DNA of 64,000 nucleotides from Halobacillus ihumii (lineage in GTDB: Bacteria > Bacillota > Bacilli > Bacillales > Halobacillaceae). The DNA lies in contig NZ_CACVAO010000001.1 of assembly GCF_902726645.1 (NCBI RefSeq), positions 434,001-498,000 on the forward strand, written 5' to 3'. The number at the start of each line of letters is the position of its first letter. Positions within the stretch are counted from its first letter, which is position 1. The notes under the pieces were generated by a model. It had not been told where the DNA came from. It ran no database searches and was given only the letters and a program-made list of their open reading frames with translations. Below are positions 26,220-34,974 of the stretch, piece after piece. The translations under genes and the position numbers were made by a program.

Positions 26220-26272
26220 TTAGCGTCCCAGGCAGGATTCGAACCTGCGACCCACAGCTTAGAAGGCTGTTG
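26220..26272. repeat. attR-like 53-bp direct repeat within tRNA-Arg
   Basis: Identical to 17370-17422. It covers the anticodon arm, T arm and 3' end of the intact tRNA-Arg, a typical integrase target. Confidence 0.9.
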
Positions 26273-26297
26273 CTCTATCCAGCTGAGCTACTGGGAC
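26224..26297 (-). tRNA. tRNA-Arg (anticodon UCU)
   Basis: A complete cloverleaf: acceptor GTCCCAG pairs perfectly with CTGGGAC, TA joins to the D stem, the anticodon loop is CTTCTAA with TCT as anticodon, and the T arm is GCAGG-TTCGAAT-CCTGC. The discriminator is G, and CCA is not encoded. It is the integration site of the island lying on its 3' side. Confidence 0.95.
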
Positions 26298-26334
26298 AAG
26301 TATTATATTTTAATATTATGTAAGCTTAGATTGG

Positions 26335-26405
26335 AGCGGGTGAAGGGAATCGAACCCTCATCATCAGCTTGGAAGGCTGAGGTTTTACCACTAAACTACA
26401 CCCGC
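26335..26405 (-). tRNA. tRNA-Gly (anticodon UCC)
   Basis: Acceptor GCGGGTG pairs with CACCCGC, the anticodon loop is CTTCCAA with TCC as anticodon, and the T arm is GAGGG-TTCGATT-CCCTT. CCA follows in the DNA at 26332-26334. It lies about 40 bp upstream of tRNA-Arg on the same strand and is probably cotranscribed. Confidence 0.93.
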
Positions 26406-26461
26406 GTTTAAACAGTTTCATTAGCAACATTTTTACATGCCCTTACCTCTTTTAGCTAAAT

Positions 26462-26547
26462 CGAAGAAGCTATTCGGGCGGGCAACTCGAAGCATACTCG
26501 ACGAAGTTTCGCTCGTGGCTGAAGTTTTACTACTAAACTACAACCGC
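26462..26547 (-). pseudogene. Degenerate tRNA-Gly-like sequence
   Basis: The first 31 bases (26547 down to 26517) match the 5' half of the neighbouring tRNA-Gly at 28 of 31 positions. From the anticodon loop on, the sequence departs: no anticodon loop or T arm is found, but GAGCGAAACTTC and CGAGTATGCTTCGAG form short hairpins, followed by GCCCGC. It cannot be a normal tRNA; it may be a relic or a small structured RNA. Confidence 0.55.
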
Positions 26548-26641
26548 TAAAGGTGTATGTCTTAAATGAGCAATTTGTTTTTCCGACAAGGATAATTATA
26601 GTAAATCACTGTGTATTTGTCAACAACTCTGCAGCAAAGAG

Positions 26642-27169
26642 TTAATTCTTTGCTGCTAGAGATGTTTCCATTCTCAACGCTGGCATAGGCTGTCCAGTCA
26701 CTTGATAATATTGAAGTTCGATCTTATCAAGTGTTTCCCATTCCAGAATTGCGTAAGTCGGTTCTTCTCGATCCCTCGGCAGTCTGGCACTCCCTGGATT
26801 AATGAACAGTTTGCCATTCACTTTTTCCGCTCCTGCCATATGCGAATGTCCAAAACAAGCTACTTGAGCTCCAAGTTCATCTGCCCGGTAAGATAGGGGC
26901 ATTAAAGTTGACTTAATTTGATGTAAATGTCCATGTACAACCAAAATAGTTATATCCCCAACTTTAACAATTTGTTCGTTCTCCATGTCGGTGTCGAAAT
27001 CACAATTTCCCTTGGCATAATGAAAATCCTCTAACTCTTCTGACTGGGAACTAAGTTCCGAATCACCACAATGAATGAGTTCATCTACTTCATGCTGGTG
27101 GTGCTGTTTAATCTCCATCACTTCATTAGTTAATCCATGAGTATCACTAATGATTAGTACTTTTGGCAT
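26642..27169 (-). CDS. ysnB: Metallophosphoesterase of the YfcE/MJ0936 type
   Basis: A 175-residue calcineurin-like phosphoesterase. Metal-binding motifs are clear: ISDTHG at the N-terminus, LIHCGDSE, KGNCDFD, VHGHLHQ and CFGHSHMAG. Members hydrolyse phosphodiesters in vitro; the cellular substrate is not established. The start is ATG at 27169 behind AGAGGTG. It follows rdgB by a few bases, as in B. subtilis where the homologue is ysnB. Confidence 0.88.
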   Translation of the reverse strand: MPKVLIISDTHGLTNEVMEIKQHHQHEVDELIHCGDSELSSQSEELEDFHYAKGNCDFDTDMENEQIVKVGDITILVVHGHLHQIKSTLMPLSYRADELGAQVACFGHSHMAGAEKVNGKLFINPGSARLPRDREEPTYAILEWETLDKIELQYYQVTGQPMPALRMETSLAAKN

Positions 27170-27182
27170 TATAAACACCTCT

Positions 27183-27779
27183 TTATGATAAATCCTGCAA
27201 CCATTGTTCTATTTTTAGGATAGCATGCTTTCGGTGACTAATTGAATTTTTTTCATCAGAAGTATACTCTGCCATTGTTAGAACAGATCCGCTTGGGATA
27301 AATATGGGGTCATATCCGAAACCGTTATCGCCTGCTGGTGCCATCGCAATCCGCCCTTCACAGGTACCTCTTTCCACAAAAGTTTTTTGGCCAGGACGTG
27401 CAACAGCAACTGCACAGACAAAACGAGCAGTACGATCTTGCTCAGGAACATTACTCAATTCATTCATAACCTTTTCCACGTTCTTGCGGTCATCCTTATC
27501 TTCACCTGCATAACGAGCAGAGTAAATACCAGGCGCACCGTTTAGAGCATCAATTTCAAGACCAGAATCATCTGCAACGACGGGAATTTGGAATTGTTCT
27601 GCAATTGTCTCGGCTTTGATGATTGCATTTTCTTCGAAAGATTCGCCATCTTCAACAATATCGGCAATCTTCTGATCAAAATCCAATAATGATTTTACTG
27701 TGATTCTATATTTCGCAAACATTTCTTTAAACTCGTCAACTTTTCCTTTATTCTTTGTAGCGACAACTAATTCGTTCAT
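27183..27779 (-). CDS. rdgB: Non-canonical purine NTP pyrophosphatase (XTP/dITP)
   Basis: This 198-residue Ham1/RdgB enzyme removes deaminated nucleotides (XTP, dITP) by releasing pyrophosphate, protecting DNA and RNA. The N-terminal VVATKNKGKVDEF, the central VVADDSGLEIDALNGAPGIY and the C-terminal ISHRKHAI are family signatures. The start at 27779, just past the rph stop, gives MNELVVATKNKGK; a longer frame inside rph lacks support. It is in the ysnB-rdgB-rph block. Confidence 0.93.
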   Translation of the reverse strand: MNELVVATKNKGKVDEFKEMFAKYRITVKSLLDFDQKIADIVEDGESFEENAIIKAETIAEQFQIPVVADDSGLEIDALNGAPGIYSARYAGEDKDDRKNVEKVMNELSNVPEQDRTARFVCAVAVARPGQKTFVERGTCEGRIAMAPAGDNGFGYDPIFIPSGSVLTMAEYTSDEKNSISHRKHAILKIEQWLQDLS

Positions 27780-27783
27780 AGGG

Positions 27784-28542
27784 TTATTTCTCCGTAACAG
27801 CTGATGATGTTTCAATAACCTCAGCCCATTTTCCAATTGCATCTTTTTGCAGCTTAGTAAGCTCTGCTACCCCTTCTTGGGACAGGGATATCATCGTCTG
27901 AAGTTGTGCCATGGAGAATGTGGCTTCTTCTCCAGTTCCTTGAAGCTCTACAAATTCCCCTTGTCCTGTCATGACAATATTCATATCCACGTGGGCCTTG
28001 CTGTCCTCTTCATAACAAAGATCCAGAATTTCTTTCCCATCAGGAAGGACCCCGACTGAAATAGCTGTTAAAAAGTCATTAATCGGAAGCTTTTTCAATA
28101 CTCCTTTTTCAACTAACTTCCCAAACGCCAGAACAACTGCAACGAAAGCACCTGTAATGGATGCCGTTCTGGTGCCCCCGTCCGCTTGAATTACATCACA
28201 ATCCACCCATAGGGTACGTTCACCTATACTATCCAAGTCAACGACTGCGCGTAAGGCTCGACCAATAAGACGCTGAATCTCCATCGTTCTCCCGGAAACT
28301 TTTCCTTTTGAAGATTCACGAATATTTCGCTGTTCTGTAGCACGAGGCAGCATAGCATATTCTGCTGTAATCCAGCCTTTCCCCTGTCCGCGTAGAAATG
28401 GTGGAACTCGATCCTCTACACTTGCATTACAGATCACTTTAGTGTCTCCAAAACTTATTAATACAGATCCTTCTGGGTGTTTAACATAATCTGTTTCTAT
28501 TGTAATATTTCTTAATTCATTGACTGCACGTCCGCTTCTCAT
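27784..28542 (-). CDS. rph: Ribonuclease PH
   Basis: This 252-residue 3'-to-5' phosphorolytic exoribonuclease trims tRNA 3' ends, releasing nucleoside diphosphates. The chain matches the family closely, including [40 protein letters not shown] and [20 protein letters not shown]. Of two close start codons, ATG at 28542 has better distance from GGGAGG than 28548 and fits the known N-terminus ([11 protein letters not shown]). Confidence 0.95.
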   Translation of the reverse strand: MRSGRAVNELRNITIETDYVKHPEGSVLISFGDTKVICNASVEDRVPPFLRGQGKGWITAEYAMLPRATEQRNIRESSKGKVSGRTMEIQRLIGRALRAVVDLDSIGERTLWVDCDVIQADGGTRTASITGAFVAVVLAFGKLVEKGVLKKLPINDFLTAISVGVLPDGKEILDLCYEEDSKAHVDMNIVMTGQGEFVELQGTGEEATFSMAQLQTMISLSQEGVAELTKLQKDAIGKWAEVIETSSAVTEK

Positions 28543-28639
28543 GGGCATGTCCTCCCTTTCATTCTTTCCAACTATACCTAGCCCATCTTAACATAAAAAA
28601 AGGTCTATAGACAGGCTGCACTCTTTCCTGTCTTATGTA

Positions 28640-28676
28640 AAAAATGGGCCACTACGTCATTAAAGTGGCCCGTGAT
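28640..28676 (-). terminator. Terminator after gerM
   Basis: On the minus strand GGGCCACTT and AAGTGGCCC (one base offset) form a strong stem followed by ATTTTTT. It separates gerM from rph. Confidence 0.75.
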
Positions 28677-28684
28677 TTTCTTTT

Positions 28685-29785
28685 TTATAAGCTTCCAGGT
28701 TCATTCGCTCCATTGATATCTGAACGTGTAACAGGTTCAGCCAATGACTCTCCTGCTTCATTTAAGACTTGTTCGACCCCTTCAACTTTTACTTCTACCG
28801 CTTCCACATCATTCACGTTGGTTAAGCTCATAACAAGACTGGCAAGAGCTTGTTCAGACACAGCTTTAGGTTCTTGTCCATTTAACAAAGCCTTATTGAA
28901 AGTTACACTCAACACCCCTTCATTAAGTTTGGCACTTGTGACTTGAGCACCTTCATTGAAAGGCCGAAGCAGGGACGTTCCAAGAGCTGGTCCCTCGAGG
29001 AGGGTCTGTACTAAAGAAGTGTACAAATCACCTTCTGTACTTACTCTCGTTGTTACCGGGACTTGATATACTTCGCTGTCACCTTGTTGAGATGGGAAGT
29101 AAACCGTTACGGCTTTACTTCCCACCACATCAGTTTGGTCGCCAACATGGACATTGATCCCGTCTGAACGGGAAACTCCTCCATTAATTGGAGTCCCGTT
29201 CACAGGCATTTCCTTAAGTTCATGTCCATTTATCCAAAGCTTCATCCGGTCCACATTATCAAACTGTGTAACTGTATAAGTCATAGCTTGCAAAATCTTT
29301 TGTTCTTCACCAGGCTGGTAATTTTTAAATTCTTGTGAGACGTCGACTACCATCGTGCCATTATCCTTTAAATTCAACCCTAAAATTTCTGTTCCAGCAG
29401 GCAATACTGCCTTAAAGCCAGTTGGCAATAAACTTGAGATTGGTCCATCTTTAACTAAGTATTCTAGTGCTTGGGTAGCTACCTCCTTAGACGCTGGCAG
29501 TTCTACAGTCTGAGGAACAACCATTCCATTAGAATCAATTAAGAATAATTCTCTTGCCACTGTTTCTGCAGCTTCTTCCTGCCCTTCTTCTTCAGCACTT
29601 GCTTCTCCACTGCCCTTTTCTGGCGGTGACTCCTTTGTATTCGTTTCAGGAGTTGCTGCCGTCTCCTCTTCAGGAGGAGCATCCATCTCCTCTAGTGCTT
29701 GCTCCCCTTCAAATAAACAACCCGACAGCAATCCTGTACTTAATAGTACGGCAATCGATAAGGGTTTAATTCCGCATGTTTTCAT
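28685..29785 (-). CDS. gerM: Spore germination/sporulation protein GerM
   Basis: A 366-residue lipoprotein with two GerMN domains, used in cortex formation and germination. The signal is a lipobox (LLSTGLLSGC) with Cys about residue 22, then a long acidic linker rich in E and T (to about residue 85). The two domains each contain a LEYLVKDGP-type or VQTLLEGPALGTSLLRPF segment. The start is ATG at 29785 behind GGGAGGG. In B. subtilis it is made in the mother cell under sigma-E; no such promoter is confirmed here. Confidence 0.9.
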   Translation of the reverse strand: MKTCGIKPLSIAVLLSTGLLSGCLFEGEQALEEMDAPPEEETAATPETNTKESPPEKGSGEASAEEEGQEEAAETVARELFLIDSNGMVVPQTVELPASKEVATQALEYLVKDGPISSLLPTGFKAVLPAGTEILGLNLKDNGTMVVDVSQEFKNYQPGEEQKILQAMTYTVTQFDNVDRMKLWINGHELKEMPVNGTPINGGVSRSDGINVHVGDQTDVVGSKAVTVYFPSQQGDSEVYQVPVTTRVSTEGDLYTSLVQTLLEGPALGTSLLRPFNEGAQVTSAKLNEGVLSVTFNKALLNGQEPKAVSEQALASLVMSLTNVNDVEAVEVKVEGVEQVLNEAGESLAEPVTRSDINGANEPGSL

Positions 29786-30126
29786 GCTATTCCCTCCCAT
29801 GATAGTTTGTACTACCATATATACGAGCCATAATGAAGTTTAGACCACTGATTTTATGTTGAAGGCAAGATTTTTAAGAGAGTTAGTTGTGTTCAGAATT
29901 GTACTTAGTAGACTAACGAAAATTTCATCAGCTCTGAACTCACGTAAATAACCTTCAAAGCTTTGAGACAAAACTTGAAGGTTATTTACGTGAGTTCTTA
30001 ATGAAGATGTACTTAGACTAAGCTGCTTCGAGGGCAAAAACGGCATTAGCCGATCAGCCTGTCTATTTATTAACCAATTCTCCAGGAAAAATAACTACGA
30101 TTACTAAGTACTTGCATAACTTCAAG
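29786..30126. other. Gap with a long perfect inverted repeat
   Basis: No supported gene. Two arms of 23 bp (29936-29958 and 29975-29997) are perfect complements around a 16-bp spacer. Neither side has a T run, so it is not a standard terminator. Confidence 0.6.
29936..29997. repeat. 23-bp perfect inverted repeat
   Basis: The left arm contains CTCACGTAAATAACCTTCAA and the right arm its exact complement; the loop is 16 bases. Such perfection outside a gene suggests either a recent insertion or a functional RNA or DNA hairpin. Confidence 0.85.
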
Positions 30127-30948
30127 TTATTTTGTCGTCTTTTCAAATTGTTCAAGTTCAATAAGCTTTAATACTTGGATCGGCTCTTCAAACCACCTAT
30201 TGGCCACCAATCTGAATTTTTCCATATCCCCGGTGGTATAAAATTCATGCACAGAGTGATTATCTTCCTGCTCTAAAGCGTTATGATATGCCAGAATTAA
30301 ACTAGTCTCGCTGGCGGTTTCCTCACCAGAGCTAATTACATTAATGTGGCTTCCCATTTCCTTCTGCACTAAGTCCTTAATAAGTGGGTAATGAGTACAC
30401 CCGAGAATTAACGTATCAATATGGTTCATCTCTTTTAAAGGTAATAAAGTGGATTTTACGGTTCCTTCCGCTTCCGGCCCTTCTAAAATTCCATTCTCCA
30501 CCATAGGGACAAATGGAGGGCAGGCGAGACCATTTACTCGTATAGATTGGTCAATTGCCTTGAGAGCTTCTGGGTATGCCTGGCTTTTTATCGTACCTTC
30601 TGTCCCGATTACACCTACTCGTTTATTTCTACTGCCTTTGATTGCGGCCCGAGCTCCCGGTTCAATCACACCAATTACCGGAATCGGCAATGAGGACTGA
30701 AGTTCATTTAATGTATACGCGGTCGCTGTATTGCAAGCAATTATAAGCATTTTAATATCGCGCCGCATTAGATAATGTACCATCTGCCAGGTGAATTCCT
30801 TTACCTGATCTTTAGGCCGTGGTCCATAAGGGCACCTTAACGTGTCACCCAAGTATATAAATTTTTCTTTAGGAAGTTGACGCATCAATTCGCGGGCAAC
30901 GGTCAACCCTCCAACTCCGGAATCAATCACACCTATCGGCTGTCCCAT
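30127..30948 (-). CDS. racE: Glutamate racemase
   Basis: A 273-residue cofactor-free racemase that makes D-glutamate for peptidoglycan. The two catalytic cysteines sit in ACNTATAYTL near residue 73 and GCTHYPLIKDL near residue 185; the N-terminal GVIDSGVGGLTVARELMRQL is a family mark. ATG at 30948 is chosen, with GAGGG before it; a second ATG at 30960 overlaps the stop of the MarR gene. The two genes are therefore coupled. Confidence 0.93.
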   Translation of the reverse strand: MGQPIGVIDSGVGGLTVARELMRQLPKEKFIYLGDTLRCPYGPRPKDQVKEFTWQMVHYLMRRDIKMLIIACNTATAYTLNELQSSLPIPVIGVIEPGARAAIKGSRNKRVGVIGTEGTIKSQAYPEALKAIDQSIRVNGLACPPFVPMVENGILEGPEAEGTVKSTLLPLKEMNHIDTLILGCTHYPLIKDLVQKEMGSHINVISSGEETASETSLILAYHNALEQEDNHSVHEFYTTGDMEKFRLVANRWFEEPIQVLKLIELEQFEKTTK

Positions 30949-30956
30949 GAAATCCC

Positions 30957-31418
30957 TCATTTCTGTTTTTCCTTAGATGTCTCACGCATATTTTCATGAA
31001 GTACATGTAATAAACGGGTTAGTTGGTTCATTTCATCTTCTGAAACATCCTTGAGAACTTCTTGTAAGTAGTGTTGGCGTTTTTCTATTACCTCATGAAT
31101 AATGTGTGTACCTTTTTCTAAGAGATGTATACGGACAACCCGACGATCCTTAGAATCACGGATCCTCTCCACTAACTCATTCTTCTCTAGACGATCGACA
31201 AGGTCCGTCGTAGTGCTGCACGCTAAATGAAGATGACTTGAAAGCTCACCTATTGTCAAATCTCCTTTATCAAGCAGCCACTGTAAAGCTACAAACTGCG
31301 GAGTGGTAATCGGGTAATGATTTAAGATTTCACGCCCTTGCTGCTTTATGATACCTGATATGTATCGTAATTCTTTTTCAACATCAGCAATTGATGATGA
31401 TGCATGCGATTCTGTCAC
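30957..31418 (-). CDS. MarR-family transcription regulator (YsmB-like)
   Basis: A 153-residue winged-helix regulator. The DNA-binding part reads LTIGELSSHLHLACSTTTDLVDRLE, followed by the basic wing ERIRDSKDRRVVRIHL. Start: GTG at 31418 with GGGGAG at proper distance; a GTG at 31436 lacks one. It overlaps or abuts racE, and the B. subtilis homologue YsmB sits in the same place. Its target genes are not known. Confidence 0.85.
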   Translation of the reverse strand: MTESHASSSIADVEKELRYISGIIKQQGREILNHYPITTPQFVALQWLLDKGDLTIGELSSHLHLACSTTTDLVDRLEKNELVERIRDSKDRRVVRIHLLEKGTHIIHEVIEKRQHYLQEVLKDVSEDEMNQLTRLLHVLHENMRETSKEKQK

Positions 31419-31538
31419 GATCAGCACTCCCCACACAATAAAATGTATTTCTAATACTGCCGCTTTATTTTGAAAAATTCAAGAATTATTATCGAATTGT
31501 CTAAAAAAAGTCAGAAAATTGTCTTTTCTTGTTAAAAA

Positions 31539-31583
31539 CCCTTTCAGGTATGGATTGAAATCATTCATCCATTACCTGAAAGG
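31539..31583 (-). terminator. Terminator after gerE
   Basis: CCTTTCAGGTA and TACCTGAAAGG, extended by TGGAT/ATCCA, make a long stem; on the minus strand GGGTTTTT follows. It closes the gerE transcript. Confidence 0.85.
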
Positions 31584-31616
31584 CCCTACCCATTCCTCAT
31601 ACCAACACATCTACCT

Positions 31617-31841
31617 TTAGAGTTCAAGTTCCCCCATCCGTAATAACTCGACTACGGCTTGGGATCTTCCTTTAACCCCAAGCTTCTGCATAGCATTCGA
31701 AATGTGATTCCGAACTGTTTTCTCAGAAATAAACAGTTCATTAGCAATTTCTTTCGTAGTTTTGTCTTGCACTAGAAGCTCGAAAACTTCTCGCTCTCGC
31801 TTGGTTAGAATTTGTGTTGGCCTGTAGCCGTCTTCCTTCAC
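31617..31841 (-). CDS. gerE: Spore coat gene regulator GerE
   Basis: A 74-residue LuxR-type DNA-binding protein that, late in the mother cell, tunes coat gene expression with sigma-K. The whole chain is the helix-turn-helix domain: [20 protein letters not shown] and [20 protein letters not shown]. The start is GTG at 31841 behind AGGGAGGGG. Position between the racE block and sdhB matches B. subtilis, except for the inserted two-component pair. Confidence 0.95.
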   Translation of the reverse strand: MKEDGYRPTQILTKREREVFELLVQDKTTKEIANELFISEKTVRNHISNAMQKLGVKGRSQAVVELLRMGELEL

Positions 31842-31936
31842 AAGCGTACCCCTCCCTTGTTGTCTAGCTATTATTTTGAGGGGAATTATTTAGTCATCAT
31901 ATCTTATGTGCGAAAACATGGCCTCGTGTCGGCCGT

Positions 31937-32587
31937 TTACGATTTAGATACCAGTCCAAGTTCTTGAGCTTTAAATAAGGCCTCAGTTCGCGATTTGACC
32001 GTCAACTTGTTAAAAATTCCTGTTAACGTATACTCCACACTTCGCTGAGACATATGCAGGGACTGAGCAATTTCACGATTTGTTAACCCTGAGGCCACTT
32101 CCTTAAGGATAGACTGCTCTTTTTCATTAAGAGATGGCCCTGCTCCTTCATTCTTATTCACAGAATGACTGATGCTTGCTTCTGACCTTCTCAACTGTTT
32201 AAACAGATGAAGAGGGATCACCACTTCATCTCGAAGTGCACATCGAATGGCTGTAATCAGTTGTTCACTTGTAGCTGTTTTACTGACAAACCCATTAATA
32301 TTAGCTTCAACCATCATATTAAAGTGGGTGTTAAGATCAAAGCCTGTATAAATCAGAATGGTTAAATCCGGGGAAGACCTCTTCAGTTTCTTCGCAAGAT
32401 CTACTCCGCTAATTCCCGGCATATATAAGTCAAGCAGCATAATATCGTATGAATGATTCTTTATTAGCTCTTCTACTTCGCTCGCCTGGTCTGTGACATC
32501 GACTTTCATATCTTCTTCTTGTTCAAGCATTGCTTTTGTCCCAGCTCCTACAGCTGGATGGTCATCGACAATCAATATACGGGTCAT
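31937..32587 (-). CDS. ComA-like response regulator (NarL/FixJ type)
   Basis: A 216-residue regulator: receiver domain from residue 1 to about 120 (VDDHPAV near residue 8 and the phosphate-accepting Asp in MLLDLYMPG), then a LuxR helix-turn-helix (SGLTNREIAQSLHMSQRSVE and IFNKLTVKSRTEAL). The opening and the C-terminus resemble ComA of B. subtilis closely. Its start overlaps the stop of the kinase gene by four bases, so the two form a coupled pair. Target genes are unknown. Confidence 0.85.
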   Translation of the reverse strand: MTRILIVDDHPAVGAGTKAMLEQEEDMKVDVTDQASEVEELIKNHSYDIMLLDLYMPGISGVDLAKKLKRSSPDLTILIYTGFDLNTHFNMMVEANINGFVSKTATSEQLITAIRCALRDEVVIPLHLFKQLRRSEASISHSVNKNEGAGPSLNEKEQSILKEVASGLTNREIAQSLHMSQRSVEYTLTGIFNKLTVKSRTEALFKAQELGLVSKS

Positions 32588-34911
32588 ACTCCTACCTCCT
32601 TTGATAATTCATAAGGAAAGGTAATGATTGATTTAAAACCTTCTCCTGGTGCGGTTTCTATTTCAAGGTGACCGTTTAATCCGTTTACCCGCTGTTCTAT
32701 GCCTGATAGACCGATGTGAGAAAATAGGTCTCTCTGTAGGGAGTAATCCATTCCTTGGCCATCATCAGAATATAACAGCATGATTTGATGTGGATTGCTG
32801 GATAAACTTAGCTTTACAATTTTTGCATTTGAATGTTTAGTTGCATTGGTTAGCAGTTCCTGAACCACCCGAAAAATAGCTAATACATATTCCTGATCAA
32901 GCTTTGCGTCAAACCCGTCACTTGTAAAATAGACCGTAAAGTTTGAGCGTAATTGATATTGTTCTATTAAATTCTCGAGGGAATGAACCAAGCCCATCTC
33001 TTCAATAAAAGCCGGACGCAATTCATTACATGTTTCACGTATGAGATGAATACTGTCTAAAAGTGATTCTTTATAAATAGAAAGCTCTGCTTCCAAGGTC
33101 TTCGGTAAATCCGGCCTTTTGTTAATTAAATCGTCCATCCTTCTGTACAAATATAACTGTTCTTGCAGGACTGTGTCATGAAGATCAATAGACAACTGTT
33201 TTCTCTGATTTTCTGCAATTGTAAATAACAATCTTGAGAGCCAGGTAGGAGATTTATGAGTTTGGTCACTTCGTAAAGTTCGTAACTCTTTTACCAAATC
33301 CTCAATTAAGTTCATGTTCTCAATGGCAATATTGGCGTTATGAGAGATAGTTTGTAAATACGTTTTTTCATCTCTGTTTAAATTCGTATAATCTTTCTTC
33401 CCCCTGCACCAAAGCATGGTTACTTTATCTAAAGTAAACCCTACAATTACGCCAAATCCTTTATCTGTTTCCAGAATTGAGCCGATATCATATTGTCGAT
33501 TCGGAAAGTAGTCGTCAAAATGATCAAGTATGTCAGTAGGGATAGGATCATAAACACAATACATTTTCCGATGATTATGAATAGAATATATATACATCTC
33601 CCGTACTTTTAAAACATTTCCTATTTCCTTTCGCATTACTTTCATTAAGTCAACGGCATTTGACTGTTCTTTCATGTCTTTGGACATTCTGTGCATACTC
33701 TCTTGATAACTGTATTTAGCCACGAACAAGAACTTTTGCAAACGGAAGTCCAGTCCTTCTTTGACCGATAACAATAAAATGAGCAAAACATGTACAGCCA
33801 GATAGATTTGCAAATAATCAATCATTGCAAATTCTCCCTTTATATAAATAGAGAGAATGCAAGGTATTAATACACTTGGAAGTGCAGACAATAAGGCATA
33901 ATAGCGAATACGACCTATGACAAAGGTGATGTCAATTAACCTTTCCCTCGTTACTAAATACATAAATGTAATGGGTAAGGCGATCAAAAATAAAGCAGCT
34001 ATTTCCAGGGGAATAATTTTCTCCTTAATCGTCAGCGCAGGAGTTAAATATAAAAAAATGTATGGAAAGAAAGCTACCGACATCCCAACACTCATATACT
34101 TAAAAATAGTTCCAACAGAAGTATCCTTGTAACTGAACAATCCTTTATAAATAATGAAAAATAATATGATGTAAAGGCCTAACAGTGAAAAGGAGGGCAC
34201 CTTGTAAAAATAACTAGGGTAATTAGTCGTTATCAAAAAGTAACATTCCAGTACTGTTACCAAACTGACAAGAACATACAAAATTTGATAAATTTTCTTA
34301 GAAAACCAATATACTTTTAACTCAGCAAAGTAATTATAAAGAAATTGAATGAGTACAACGGGTGATAGAATAAAGAGAATAGAATTAAGAAAAATACTGT
34401 ACAAATCATCCCGAACTGCTCCACTATTACTTAAGTATCCTAAAGCAATGAGCAAAAAATAGAGAATTAATTGATTAGCTGAAAACCGCTTTGCCACTTT
34501 TCTCTGCACAATCCTTGAGATCCAAAATGCTGCAATTAAAAATAATAAAGGCAAAAGAATAAATAAAGTCCAATGCAGCAAGGTAGATTCATTAATCGAA
34601 GAATAAGTCACTTTTTTGCTTGATTTTTCAACAGTAAACGATTCAGCGTTTTCCAATTCGTGGAACATACGGACCGTATAGTAATCTTCAGGTGATTTCC
34701 CTTCAACCGCCGTTAATACAGCTCCTATTTCTATCCCATTTTCATCAGCCCAAGAGCCTTCTTTAATTTCAGAGATGACCAGGGCTCCATTGTGATTCCT
34801 TTCTAAATCAACTCCAATTAAGGGCTGAGACAGAGATATTAGGATAATATAACAAGCTGATAATAATATAAATGATACGAGTGCAGTTTGTTTCCAATTT
34901 GACATGCTCAT
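32584..34911 (-). CDS. ComP-like sensor histidine kinase with extracytoplasmic PDZ-like domain
   Basis: A membrane kinase of about 775 residues. After one membrane segment comes a PDZ-like stretch (about residues 35-105; GSWADENGIEIGAVLTAVEG), then about eight or nine membrane segments to residue 400, then a cytoplasmic part with phosphoacceptor His in LSIDLHDTVLQEQL and an ATP domain (QELLTNATKHS, DDGQGMDY). The layout is like ComP. No comQ or comX is adjacent, so its signal is unknown. ATG at 34911 is preferred by spacing from AGAGG. Confidence 0.82.
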   Translation of the reverse strand: MSMSNWKQTALVSFILLSACYIILISLSQPLIGVDLERNHNGALVISEIKEGSWADENGIEIGAVLTAVEGKSPEDYYTVRMFHELENAESFTVEKSSKKVTYSSINESTLLHWTLFILLPLLFLIAAFWISRIVQRKVAKRFSANQLILYFLLIALGYLSNSGAVRDDLYSIFLNSILFILSPVVLIQFLYNYFAELKVYWFSKKIYQILYVLVSLVTVLECYFLITTNYPSYFYKVPSFSLLGLYIILFFIIYKGLFSYKDTSVGTIFKYMSVGMSVAFFPYIFLYLTPALTIKEKIIPLEIAALFLIALPITFMYLVTRERLIDITFVIGRIRYYALLSALPSVLIPCILSIYIKGEFAMIDYLQIYLAVHVLLILLLSVKEGLDFRLQKFLFVAKYSYQESMHRMSKDMKEQSNAVDLMKVMRKEIGNVLKVREMYIYSIHNHRKMYCVYDPIPTDILDHFDDYFPNRQYDIGSILETDKGFGVIVGFTLDKVTMLWCRGKKDYTNLNRDEKTYLQTISHNANIAIENMNLIEDLVKELRTLRSDQTHKSPTWLSRLLFTIAENQRKQLSIDLHDTVLQEQLYLYRRMDDLINKRPDLPKTLEAELSIYKESLLDSIHLIRETCNELRPAFIEEMGLVHSLENLIEQYQLRSNFTVYFTSDGFDAKLDQEYVLAIFRVVQELLTNATKHSNAKIVKLSLSSNPHQIMLLYSDDGQGMDYSLQRDLFSHIGLSGIEQRVNGLNGHLEIETAPGEGFKSIITFPYELSKEVGV

Positions 34912-34974
34912 TCTCACCTCTGCATGAATTCAATCCTATCTATTATACTATGACATTTCAATACTTTAAACAAA

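Larger units (their letters stand above)
17370..26272. mobile_element. Genomic island at tRNA-Arg(UCU)
   Basis: The 3' end of tRNA-Arg (with flanking bases, 26220-26272) is repeated perfectly over 53 bp at 17370-17422. The 8.8 kb between them differs from the surrounding core: it is AT-rich and has Spo0E-like genes, CBO0543-type membrane proteins, a ferritin-like gene, two further insertion sequences and several broken frames. This is the pattern left by a tRNA-targeting integrative element. No integrase gene survives, so present mobility is unlikely. Confidence 0.85.

Noticed and set aside
26090-26323. Plus-strand open frame of 77 codons over the tRNA-Arg gene
   Set aside because: It runs antisense through the tRNA; the VPGRIRTCDPQLRR-type product is a well-known artefact of tRNA complements.
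29840-30046. Minus-strand open frame of 68 codons
   Set aside because: It is laid over the long inverted repeat and has no ribosome site.
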